Origin: Chitinophagales bacterium | GTDB taxonomy: Bacteria; Bacteroidota; Bacteroidia; Chitinophagales; Saprospiraceae | Assembly: GCA_013298445.1 (NCBI GenBank) | Contig: JAAFHQ010000301.1 | Coordinates: 1-7,268, forward strand | DNA length: 7,268 bases | Direction: 5' to 3' | Shown: one piece after another, positions 1 to 6,093 of the stretch | How positions within the stretch are numbered: the stretch's first letter is position 1 | How the letters are laid out: the number at the start of each line of letters is the position of its first letter | The notes under the pieces: model-generated | Told to the model about the DNA's origin: nothing | The model's input: the letters and a program-made list of their open reading frames with translations, nothing else | Database searches by the model: none | Position numbers and translations under genes: made by a program

Positions 1-134
1 TTCGTTCCAAATCTGTGTACACTTACCAAAAAGATGGGCAATCGCTAACTGGCTACTCCGTGTACACCGATACTTACCTGAAGGAGGACGGAAAATGGCG
101 CTGTGTTCAAGCGCATATGACACCAATGAAGTAA
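1..134 (+). CDS. C-terminal fragment of a SnoaL/DUF4440-like (NTF2-fold) protein
   Basis: Only the last 43 codons are present, in the frame that begins at position 3 and ends with TAA at 132-134; the start lies outside the window. The tail contains the pattern Y-T-D-T-Y-L-K-E-D-G-K-W-R-C-V-Q-A-H, followed by a short T-P-M-K end. Two beta strands joined by an E/D-G-K/R-W turn and closing a few residues later are typical of the last strands of NTF2-fold proteins of the SnoaL/DUF4440 type. Members of that group are small alpha+beta barrels, either enzymes or ligand binders, often with no known substrate. The specific role cannot be told from this piece. The gene converges on the aminotransferase gene at 397-1530, and a repeat-rich spacer lies between them. 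The family assignment rests on a short stretch, so another NTF2-like subfamily is possible. Confidence 0.65.
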   Translation, partial: RSKSVYTYQKDGQSLTGYSVYTDTYLKEDGKWRCVQAHMTPMK

Positions 135-156
135 GGAGGAAAGGAGGGGATTTTGC

Positions 157-350
157 CCCCCTGAGAAAGGGGAGCTTAGCTGGTACAAGTCTCCAGACTT
201 GTACCAACATTTTCGCGTCTCTGACGCATGAGCAACGAAAAAATATTGGGCAAGCACACGTCAGAGACGTGCTGATATTGGTACAAGTCTGGAGACTTGT
301 ACCAGCGCCAGCGCCTAAAGTTAGAACTAATCGCTCCCTTTCTCAGAGGG
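157..350. repeat. Outer imperfect inverted repeat enclosing the REP-like doublet
   Basis: The segment at 161-175 (ctgagaaaggggagc) is nearly the reverse complement of 333-346 (gctccctttctcag), differing by one extra G. Similarity continues outward through the C-run at 157-160 and the G-run at 347-350. The right arm can also fold on itself (CCCTTT-CTC-AGAGGG at 336-350, with one G-T pair). With the inner palindromes this gives a nested, MITE-like unit of about 195 bases. No target-site duplication is obvious at the edges. The outer arms may belong to the same mobile unit, or be an independent intergenic repeat into which the inner doublet was placed. Confidence 0.55.
182..303. repeat. REP-doublet-like inverted repeat (two palindromes in mirror orientation)
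   Basis: Two 24-base palindromes flank the element, at 182-205 and 280-303. Each has 11-base arms (ggtacaagtct and its reverse complement) around a two-base centre, CC in the left copy and GG in the right, so one copy is the exact reverse complement of the other. Inside them are two smaller hairpins, 215-227 (gcgtc-tct-gacgc) and 257-271 (cacgtc-aga-gacgtg), which are also near reverse complements. Overall, 182-230 and 255-303 form 49-base arms matching at 42 positions by eye, around a 24-base centre. The structure resembles REP doublets or REPINs, the dispersed intergenic palindromes mobilised by single-domain RAYT transposases. No transposase is present in the window, so that link is an inference. 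Confidence 0.8.
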
Positions 351-396
351 GCTCCCCGACTTTATCTTTTGCAACCGTACGAATATTGTTTTCGGT

Positions 397-1530
397 CTAC
401 CCCATCACCTTCAACAGCCCTTTTTTAAACACCTCCAGTTCTTCCATTTTCCCGGTACTTACCCGACACCACTCTGAAAGGGGTAAAAACGGACGGCCTA
501 CCTCGATACCCTGTGCCCGCATGTCGCGAATAACGCCATTGATGTCTTTGCCTGTTTTAAAGAACACAAAATTGGCGTGGCTACGTACATAGGGTAGCTT
601 TAAGGAATCAAGGGTTTGGCAAATCAGGGCCTTGCCTTCAGCGTTTTTTTGCATGCTAAAGCGATAAAATTCCTGATCGGTAAGGGCAGCACTGGCAGCG
701 TGTAGCGCCAGCATATTGGGCTGATCGATCTGTACTGCCCGGATGCGACGGATGAGATCCGGGCGGGCAATCAAATAGCCAATGCGCATACCTGCCATGC
801 CGTATACTTTTGAAAAGGTGCGGGAAACAATCACATTGGCGTTCTTTTTGACCAACTCCACCATGCTGGGGTAACCCGGCTCAGTAATGTAATCAAAGTA
901 AGCTTCATCACTAAACACTACTGTGCGTTTGGAAACCGTTTCACAAAAATCCCTCATCCTGGCAGCGGGCAGGATACTTCCGGTGGGATTGTTGGGGTTA
1001 CAGATGAATACCAGACGGGTATTGGCCGTCACCCGGCGTTCCATCTCTTCGAGGTCAATCGAAAGGTCGGCATTGTTCATCACCGGAACCCGATTGACAT
1101 AGCCGCCCATTGCTTCGGCGTAAGTCATCAAGGCATCAAAAGTAGGTGCGGGAGCGATGACTTCTCCTTCGAATAGGCGCAGCGCAATAGCCGTGATTTT
1201 TAGCCCTTCGGTGGAACCGACGGTGAGGAGTACATGGTCGGGGCTAACCCCTTCTTTGGCCGCTACTTTTTCCACTACAGTCCCCGTCTCAGGAAAGGTA
1301 TACCGACAGGCTTTGTCAAAGGCATTCGTGATGGCCTTGCGCACGAACTCTGATGGCCCGTAAGGGTTTTCGTTGGAATTCAGTTTGGCGATGATGCCTG
1401 GTGGCAGGTGATTCAAGGAAGCTAAAAAGCCTTCAAAAGAAGCCGCTTTTCCGGCAACACTCATCAAGGGTAAGGCGCTGGAAGCCAGACCCGCGGTTCT
1501 GAGCCATTGGCGGCGAGAGAGATTGGCCAT
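397..1530 (-). CDS. Tat-exported HisC-like PLP-dependent aminotransferase (class I/II)
   Basis: The 377-residue product has the fold type I aminotransferase layout and is closest in pattern to histidinol-phosphate aminotransferase. Visible landmarks are N-x-N-E-N-P-Y-G-P-S at 51-60, the cofactor-contacting N-P-N-N-P-T-G at 178-184, S-D-E-A-Y at 207-211 with the aspartate that pairs with the PLP pyridine nitrogen, S-R-T-F-S-K with Schiff-base lysine 241, the following G-M-A-G-M-R-I-G-Y, and R356 as the expected carboxylate-binding arginine. Uniquely for such a fold, the N-terminus reads S-R-R-Q-W-L-R (5-11), then a hydrophobic run to about residue 27 and a small-residue cleavage site near A29: a twin-arginine signal. 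The ATG at 1530 places this signal at the very N-terminus; a TTG 17 codons upstream (1581) would bury it and is less likely. No other histidine-biosynthesis gene is nearby, so the role is probably not histidine synthesis. The substrate is unknown. Confidence 0.88.
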   Translation of the reverse strand: MANLSRRQWLRTAGLASSALPLMSVAGKAASFEGFLASLNHLPPGIIAKLNSNENPYGPSEFVRKAITNAFDKACRYTFPETGTVVEKVAAKEGVSPDHVLLTVGSTEGLKITAIALRLFEGEVIAPAPTFDALMTYAEAMGGYVNRVPVMNNADLSIDLEEMERRVTANTRLVFICNPNNPTGSILPAARMRDFCETVSKRTVVFSDEAYFDYITEPGYPSMVELVKKNANVIVSRTFSKVYGMAGMRIGYLIARPDLIRRIRAVQIDQPNMLALHAASAALTDQEFYRFSMQKNAEGKALICQTLDSLKLPYVRSHANFVFFKTGKDINGVIRDMRAQGIEVGRPFLPLSEWCRVSTGKMEELEVFKKGLLKVMG

Positions 1531-1570
1531 AGGTGGTGGTTTTATGGTTAAGTTAGAAGCTGATTGAGTG

Positions 1571-1578
1571 CAAATTAA
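1571..1578 (-). promoter_or_regulatory. Possible Bacteroidota -7 element for the aminotransferase gene
   Basis: On the minus strand the gap upstream of the aminotransferase start contains TTAATTTG, one mismatch from the Bacteroidota -7 consensus TAnnTTTG, about 40 bases before the ATG at 1530. I see no convincing TTG at the expected -33 distance. The 132-base gap between the hydrolase stop and this start leaves room for a separate promoter, so the gene may be transcribed independently of the operon upstream. Weak evidence. Confidence 0.22.
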
Positions 1579-1662
1579 CAATTTTAAAGGATTGCTCGTT
1601 TTTACGCTCTCCGCCTACTCAACTCCTCAATATTTTCCACCAACTACTTCGATTCAGGTTGA

Positions 1663-2571
1663 TTAGGTATGGCGTTGGATGGTCTCTCCAATGAATTGAA
1701 TGGCTTCCAGGTAAGTCTCAATTCCATGTGCTACATTGGGAAAAACTTTGACCTCCTTTAAGTTGCGCAGTTTTGCCTGTGCATTGCTGATGGACTTTTC
1801 AAAGGGAAAGAGCAGGTCCTGATCTCCTTCGAGCAAATAAGTAGCAACCTGCACCTGTTCCAATTGCTCGTCCATGTAATAGGGCTTCTGGGTTTTGTCC
1901 AGATAACGAGTCAAGGCAAACACTTCGTAGTCGATAATGAGCTTTTCGGAAGCTGGCGAGAGTTGGTGAGTAGGTTTGTAGAACACCGCCTTATCTAAAA
2001 ACTTACTTACGTTTTTTCGGCTGGGCGAAAGGATGGGTAATAAATTGTAATAAAGGTTTTTTAAAGTAAGGGAAAAAGCTTGTAAGCAGCCAGGATTGAG
2101 CAGAAAGGCGGCCTTGATTTTTTCTGGAGCCACAATGCCCAGTTTCATACAAATCAAACCGCCAAAAGAAGCCCCGGCTACGTAGCTTTGTTCAATGTTT
2201 AGGGCATTGAGCACTTCCACCGCCCATTCGCCATAACCCAATCCTTTGATATCAGGAGAATTGCCATCACTGAGGTTGGGTAAGCCATTGGTTTCAACGA
2301 GGTAAATGCGCATGTCCTTGCCTAACTGGTCCAAACCCCGGTCAAAATCCCAAAACAAGGCTGTGGTACGGGCACCAGGAAAAATGACCAATGGCTCCAA
2401 ATCGACACGCTCCAGGTTGAGCCCCCAAACCTGAGTTTTGCCAAGGGAAGTTGTGAGCTCGATGCTTTGGTATTGCCGATTGTTGCTTTGTTCCAGTTCG
2501 GATACCCATTGCTTGAACCACAAAAGGTCTTTTTCGGGATCTTTAAAAAAAGAGCGGTTTTTAATTTCCAT
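1663..2571 (-). CDS. Alpha/beta hydrolase family protein
   Basis: The 302-residue product shows an alpha/beta hydrolase core. I-F-P-G-A at about 63-67 matches the oxyanion-hole strand. G-A-S-F-G-G at 133-138 is the nucleophile elbow with serine 135. L-L-E-G-D-Q-D at 246-252 supplies the acid, most likely D252. N-V-A-H-G at 279-283 supplies histidine 282. A cap-like insert, roughly 165-235, lies between the core strands. No signal peptide or membrane segment is visible, so the protein is probably cytoplasmic. Family members include esterases, lipases, haloperoxidase-like enzymes and C-C hydrolases; the sequence does not reveal the substrate. It starts 56 bases after the stop of the membrane protein gene on the same strand and is probably the last gene of the sigma-factor operon. 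No Shine-Dalgarno sequence precedes the ATG. Confidence 0.85.
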   Translation of the reverse strand: MEIKNRSFFKDPEKDLLWFKQWVSELEQSNNRQYQSIELTTSLGKTQVWGLNLERVDLEPLVIFPGARTTALFWDFDRGLDQLGKDMRIYLVETNGLPNLSDGNSPDIKGLGYGEWAVEVLNALNIEQSYVAGASFGGLICMKLGIVAPEKIKAAFLLNPGCLQAFSLTLKNLYYNLLPILSPSRKNVSKFLDKAVFYKPTHQLSPASEKLIIDYEVFALTRYLDKTQKPYYMDEQLEQVQVATYLLEGDQDLLFPFEKSISNAQAKLRNLKEVKVFPNVAHGIETYLEAIQFIGETIQRHT

Positions 2572-2627
2572 GAAGGTGAGGGTTTTGGGTTGGTAAGGTA
2601 AGAGAATCTCCTTAATTCGCGATCCAC

Positions 2628-3248
2628 TCAGTCCTTTTCCGATAAAGCCTGGATGTTTTCTCGCAATTGTTCGAGTAAATCACCAAATAATCTGCGATTC
2701 ACCAATTTTGTAAACCACCAAAACAGAGGTGTTACCACCACCATACCCAACAACAGTGGTAGCATGAAACTCTGGGTTTGTAGAATATCTAAGATCCCCC
2801 GATCCGGGCGGATCAGCATATAAAAAAAGCCCAGCGCAAAAGACATGGGGTAAATAAACCAGCCGAGAATGGCATCAATACGGATGTTGTTTTTGACAAT
2901 TTGATAATAAGCTTGTAAGGTTTGTAACAAATTCCCATCCATGTCCACCGCCTTTCGTTGCAACTGCCAAAGTTGCCAGCCACTAAACAGAAGTGCCAGA
3001 CTGTAGTACAACAAGATGCTAAGGGCAATGGGCAGTTTTTCCGGATAATTCCAATTGTACCACATGAACCCCAATGCTAGCAATAGGTAAACAATGACTG
3101 CATAAAGCCTGAATCGAATGACCCGCTTTACCCCCGCCAGGGGTGCGCGCGAACCATGCTGCAATGCCTCCATGATTTCAATTTCTGAAAGCGGAGGCGC
3201 GGCCAGATTGGTTTCCTGCAATTTATTCCATTCCTGCTGCAAGTCCAT
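2628..3248 (-). CDS. Four-helix membrane protein next to an ECF sigma factor; candidate membrane partner or anti-sigma factor
   Basis: I do not recognise a named family. The 206 residues comprise a hydrophilic N-terminal segment of about 45 residues ending in a basic stretch (K-R-V-I-R-F-R), then four predicted transmembrane helices at roughly 47-66, 72-94, 126-146 and 160-182, and a charged C-terminal tail. The helices come as two hairpins joined by an amphipathic linker of about 30 residues. By the positive-inside rule, both termini are likely cytoplasmic. The ATG lies six bases downstream of the sigma factor stop, so the two genes should be co-transcribed and probably translationally linked. 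In Bacteroidota, ECF sigma genes are often followed by a membrane protein that holds the sigma factor. The N-terminal cytoplasmic segment is a plausible sigma-binding part, but it shows no recognisable zinc-finger or FecR-type anti-sigma motif. That function is therefore inference from position. Confidence 0.75.
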   Translation of the reverse strand: MDLQQEWNKLQETNLAAPPLSEIEIMEALQHGSRAPLAGVKRVIRFRLYAVIVYLLLALGFMWYNWNYPEKLPIALSILLYYSLALLFSGWQLWQLQRKAVDMDGNLLQTLQAYYQIVKNNIRIDAILGWFIYPMSFALGFFYMLIRPDRGILDILQTQSFMLPLLLGMVVVTPLFWWFTKLVNRRLFGDLLEQLRENIQALSEKD

Positions 3249-3254
3249 AGTATA

Positions 3255-3743
3255 CTATATTTTGGCGCTAGTCCAGTTTTTTAAACGTTGCACCACGCTT
3301 TGTTTGGCGCGGTGCAAACGCACGGTTGTGTTGTTTTTGTTCAACCCAGTCACTTCGGCAATTTCCTCGTTGTTGTATCCATCCAGGTGCAGGGTAATGA
3401 TCACGCGGTCTATTTCGTTCAATTGTTTGATGGCCAGCCACAAAAGCTCGCTGTCCTCGGAGTTGTGTCTGGTCGGTTCTGAAGCCAGATCCAATTGGCT
3501 AGGTAATTCACTGATGGGCACCCGCTGCCTGCGGCGAAAAGTAAGTACCGTATTGAGGCTGATGCGGTACAACCAGGTGGAAAAAGCTGCCTCACCTTTG
3601 AAACCTGCATAGGATTTCCAGGCCTGCAACAAGACTTCCTGATACAGGTCGCGCCGATCCTCAGGGTGATCCACGTACAAGTGAATAACCTTATGAATGA
3701 TCCCCGCATTTTGTTGCACCAATTGGACAAATTCTTTTTCCAC
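3255..3743 (-). CDS. ECF-type RNA polymerase sigma factor (sigma-70 family)
   Basis: The 162-residue protein has the two domains of extracytoplasmic-function sigma factors. Region 2, about 8-72, includes D-L-Y-Q-E-V-L-L-Q-A-W (32-42), which contributes to core RNA polymerase and -10 contacts, and F-S-T-W-L-Y-R-I-S-L-N-T (54-65). Region 4, about 100-155, contains N-N-E-E-I-A-E-V-T-G-L-N followed by T-V-R-L-H-R-A-K, the helix-turn-helix that reads the -35 element. The size is normal for the class. The start is a GTG at 3743. It is the only usable start, because an in-frame TAA lies three codons upstream. The gene leads a likely operon with the membrane protein (six-base gap) and the alpha/beta hydrolase, and is divergent from lgt. 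ECF factors often autoregulate, so its own promoter should lie in 3744-3880. The regulon cannot be predicted here. Confidence 0.93.
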   Translation of the reverse strand: MEKEFVQLVQQNAGIIHKVIHLYVDHPEDRRDLYQEVLLQAWKSYAGFKGEAAFSTWLYRISLNTVLTFRRRQRVPISELPSQLDLASEPTRHNSEDSELLWLAIKQLNEIDRVIITLHLDGYNNEEIAEVTGLNKNNTTVRLHRAKQSVVQRLKNWTSAKI

Positions 3744-3779
3744 GCAAAAAAATTAAGCCTGGGCTGAAATATTTTTAGC

Positions 3780-3808
3780 TAAACGAAGACAAGTTAATGA
3801 GTTGTCAA
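3780..3808 (-). promoter_or_regulatory. Possible promoter upstream of the ECF sigma operon
   Basis: Read on the minus strand, TTGACA (3808-3803) is followed about 15 bases later by TTCGTTTA (3787-3780). The second block matches the Bacteroidota -7 element TAnnTTTG at only four of six fixed positions. The distance to the GTG start is about 36 bases, which is reasonable for a short leader. If the operon is autoregulated, the real element would instead follow the specificity of this ECF factor, which is unknown. The evidence is weak and by eye. Confidence 0.25.
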
Positions 3809-3880
3809 TGAAAGTAAAAAATTACGACAACTGCCAATTTTTTGCGCGATTTGCATTATCATTGAGCGCGTTAATCAACA

Positions 3881-4693
3881 ATGCTAGAACCTATGCTCTT
3901 GAATTACATTCACTGGAATGCTTCTCCAGAAATTGTTTCGATTGGCCCCATTACCCTGCGTTGGTATGGATTGCTTTTTGCCTCCGGCTTTTTGCTCGGC
4001 TTATTTATTGTCCGCAAGATGTTTTTGGCGGAAAAAGCACCGGAGGAATGGCTGGACAAAGCTTTTGTTTATATAGTCGTGGGCGCAGTCGTGGGCGCAC
4101 GTTTGGGGCATGTCTTTTTTTACGACTGGCCTTATTACAGCCAACATTTGAGCGAAATTCCACAGGTGTGGAAAGGTGGTTTGGCCAGTCACGGCGGGGC
4201 TATCGGGGTGATTTTGGCGCTGTGGATTTTTTCCAAACGGGTGTCTAAAAAATCGGTGTTGTGGATTTTGGATAAAGTAGTGGTGCCTACGGCGCTGGCG
4301 GGTTGTTTCATTCGCCTTGGCAACTTGATGAACTCTGAAATTCTGGGGAATCCCACCACCGCTAGCTGGGGATTTATCTTTGAGCGGGTAGATGGGCCCA
4401 ATGGGTTGCCCCGGCACCCCGTACAATTGTATGAGTCATTGAGCTATTTGATCAGTTTTGTTGTTCTGTATTATACGTACTGGCGCACCGAAAAACGCCA
4501 CAAACCGGGCTACATGTTCGGCTTGTTTATGATTTTTATCTGGGGCATCCGGATTGTCATGGAGTTTTTCAAAACCAGCCAGGGCGGCTTTGAAACCGCA
4601 TTTAATAATGTATTGTCTACTGGCCAGTTGCTCAGTATCCCTTTCGTGTTGATCGGGTTGTACTTCGTGTTCAGGCCAGTGAAGGAGGCGTAA
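3881..4693 (+). CDS. lgt: Prolipoprotein diacylglyceryl transferase (Lgt)
   Basis: Lgt is an inner-membrane enzyme that transfers diacylglycerol from phosphatidylglycerol to the lipobox cysteine of prolipoproteins, the first step of lipoprotein maturation. The 270-residue product is of normal length and has the family landmarks in order: R-W-Y-G-L-L-F-A-S-G (27-36) in the first core helix, G-G-L-A-S-H-G-G (99-106) with the conserved histidine 104, R-L-G-N-L-M-N-S-E (145-153) matching the Lgt signature and holding the essential arginine, H-P-V-Q-L-Y-E (179-185), and R-I-V-M-E-F-F (224-230) near the end. About seven hydrophobic helices are visible. The start at 3881 gives the longest product. 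ATG at 3893 (residue 5, M-L-L-N-Y-I-H-W) is equally plausible, since no ribosome binding site separates them. The gene is divergent from the sigma operon and followed 80 bases later by the histidine kinase gene. Confidence 0.96.
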   Translation: MLEPMLLNYIHWNASPEIVSIGPITLRWYGLLFASGFLLGLFIVRKMFLAEKAPEEWLDKAFVYIVVGAVVGARLGHVFFYDWPYYSQHLSEIPQVWKGGLASHGGAIGVILALWIFSKRVSKKSVLWILDKVVVPTALAGCFIRLGNLMNSEILGNPTTASWGFIFERVDGPNGLPRHPVQLYESLSYLISFVVLYYTYWRTEKRHKPGYMFGLFMIFIWGIRIVMEFFKTSQGGFETAFNNVLSTGQLLSIPFVLIGLYFVFRPVKEA

Positions 4694-4762
4694 TTGCGGA
4701 TTGCGGATTGCAGATTTCGGTTGTAGCAAAGCACTAACCGAAATCCGCAACCCCGCAATCCG
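4693..4762 (+). repeat. Long imperfect hairpin with tandem 7-base repeats between lgt and the kinase gene
   Basis: Immediately after the lgt stop, the 7-mer attgcgg is repeated at 4693-4699 and 4700-4706, with a third degenerate copy (attgcag) at 4707-4713. The segment 4697-4722 is nearly the reverse complement of 4736-4762, giving an imperfect stem of about 26 base pairs around a 13-base loop. Its inner part (gatttcggtt with aaccgaaatc) pairs perfectly. No T tract follows, so it does not look like an intrinsic terminator. It fills almost the whole 80-base gap and is probably a dispersed intergenic palindrome. If transcribed, it could stabilise or separate the lgt and kinase parts of one transcript. 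Confidence 0.7.
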
Positions 4763-4773
4763 AAATCATCAAG

Positions 4774-6093
4774 ATGAAGGACGTTCAAATTCTCCGCGTG
4801 TTTTTCCTGGGGGTGATGGCCATCATCGGGATCTTGTCTTTGCAGACATACTGGGTGGTCAATACCTGGAACATCAACGAGGAGGAATTCAACGAGCAGG
4901 TGCACCGTGCCTTATACCGCGTAGCGCAGTCGATTGCAACCATGAACGACATTTCGCTCCCCGCACGCAACCTCATCAAACAGCGCAGCGCCAACTATTA
5001 CATCGTCAATACCGAGACGGAGATAGACCCCGTTGCCTTGCAATTTTATTTACAAAAAGAACTGGAACAGCAGCAATTGCGCATTGATTTTGAATACGCG
5101 GTTTTTGATTGCAGCAATCGCCAGATGGTGTACGGCAACTATTGTGCCTATGGGCATGACTGTAAATCTTCGAGTGTTGTACAGAAGAATTTGCCCTTTG
5201 ATCACGAGTTTACCTATTACTTCGGAGTCCGTTTTCCTACCCGCAACAATTTCCTGTTTGGCAAAATGCAGATTGCCCTGATCATGACCGGGATTTTGTT
5301 CATTACCGTCCTGTTTTTTGCGTATTCCTTGTGGGTGATTTTCCGGCAAAAACGTTTTTCGGAAATGCAGAAGGATTTCATCAATAACATGACGCACGAG
5401 TTCAAGACGCCCCTTTCCACCATTCAAATCGCTGCCGACGTTTTTCTCAAACACGAAGAAGTTCAAAAAGACCAGCGCCTGGTTCAATACGCGGGCATCA
5501 TCAAAGAACAAAATTCCCGCCTCAACCAACAGGTAGAGCGGGTACTGGACATTGCCCGTTTTGAAAAAGACAATTTTGACCTGCATCAGGAATGGCTGGA
5601 TTTGCCGGATTTGATCCAGACCGTTTGTGGCAGTGTCCGGCTGCGGGTACAGGAGCGGGGAGGGACCCTAAATCTTAATCTGGATCAAAACCTGGAACCC
5701 ATCTGGGCGGATCGTTTCCACTTGACCAATCTGCTGCACAGTTTGCTCGACAATGCCATCAAATACAGCAAGGAGGCTCCACAAATTGAGTTGGCCCTGC
5801 AAAGTTTGGGCGCTTCGACCATGCAACTCAAAATACAAGACCACGGCATTGGTATAGCTAAGGAGTACCAGGCCAAAATATTCGAAAAATTCTATCGCGT
5901 CCCTACGGGGAACGTACACAATGTCAAAGGATTTGGATTGGGTTTGTACTATGTGCAACGCATTTGTTTGGCTCATGGTTGGAAAATCCGTTTGCAGAGC
6001 GACGCAGGAGAAGGCACCTGTATGGCCATCCAAATCCCCAGAACCCATCCCAAAAACACACCCGTTTATGAAAGCGCACCTGCTGTACGTTGA
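4774..6093 (+). CDS. Membrane sensor histidine kinase, RprX-like
   Basis: The 439-residue protein senses an unknown signal and phosphorylates its partner regulator. Order of parts: a first transmembrane helix at about 8-30; an extracytoplasmic sensor region at about 31-165 with cysteines 113, 124 and 130; a second transmembrane helix at about 166-190; a dimerisation and phosphoacceptor domain with M-T-H-E-F-K-T-P-L (206-214), histidine 208 being the phosphorylation site; and an ATP-binding domain with the N box L-L-D-N-A-I-K-Y-S (N327), G1 box D-H-G-I-G-I (356-361), F box I-F-E-K-F-Y (369-374) and G2 box K-G-F-G-L-G-L (385-391). All catalytic boxes appear intact. No HAMP or PAS domain is evident. 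The layout resembles RprX of Bacteroides. The stop overlaps the response regulator start by 26 bases, indicating one transcript and coupled translation. Confidence 0.94.
   Translation: MKDVQILRVFFLGVMAIIGILSLQTYWVVNTWNINEEEFNEQVHRALYRVAQSIATMNDISLPARNLIKQRSANYYIVNTETEIDPVALQFYLQKELEQQQLRIDFEYAVFDCSNRQMVYGNYCAYGHDCKSSSVVQKNLPFDHEFTYYFGVRFPTRNNFLFGKMQIALIMTGILFITVLFFAYSLWVIFRQKRFSEMQKDFINNMTHEFKTPLSTIQIAADVFLKHEEVQKDQRLVQYAGIIKEQNSRLNQQVERVLDIARFEKDNFDLHQEWLDLPDLIQTVCGSVRLRVQERGGTLNLNLDQNLEPIWADRFHLTNLLHSLLDNAIKYSKEAPQIELALQSLGASTMQLKIQDHGIGIAKEYQAKIFEKFYRVPTGNVHNVKGFGLGLYYVQRICLAHGWKIRLQSDAGEGTCMAIQIPRTHPKNTPVYESAPAVR

Larger units (their letters stand above)
135..396. other. Gene-free convergent spacer filled with inverted repeats
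   Basis: These 262 bases separate two convergent genes. I see no credible coding region. The interval is dominated by palindromic repeats, listed separately (182-303 inner pair, 157-350 outer arms). It also has a small GGGG-loop-CCCC hairpin at 146-159 and a CAGCGC direct duplication near 303-314. Neither end shows a hairpin followed by a clear T tract, so an ordinary intrinsic terminator cannot be assigned, although the hairpins could limit read-through from either side. Confidence 0.7.

Noticed and set aside
182..303. Possible CRISPR-like repeats
   Set aside because: There are only two copies, in opposite orientation, with internal hairpins between them rather than unique spacers. The pattern fits a REP-type inverted pair.
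95..592. 165-codon open frame on the plus strand
   Set aside because: It runs out of frame through the end of the SnoaL-like gene, through the palindromes and antisense to the aminotransferase. It shows no domain and its composition is that of a shadow frame.
1531..1581. Extended TTG start for the aminotransferase
   Set aside because: It would put 17 poorly structured residues before the twin-arginine motif. The ATG at 1530 places the signal at the N-terminus.
4697..4762. Intrinsic terminator after lgt
   Set aside because: The stem is long and imperfect and is not followed by a T tract, so a Rho-independent terminator is not supported.
5050..5586. 178-codon open frame antisense to the kinase
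   Set aside because: It lies wholly within the well-supported kinase gene and has no motif of its own.
5921..6067. 49-residue N-terminal extension of the response regulator
   Set aside because: The receiver domain begins directly at the ATG at 6068. The extension is an out-of-frame reading of the kinase ATP-binding domain.
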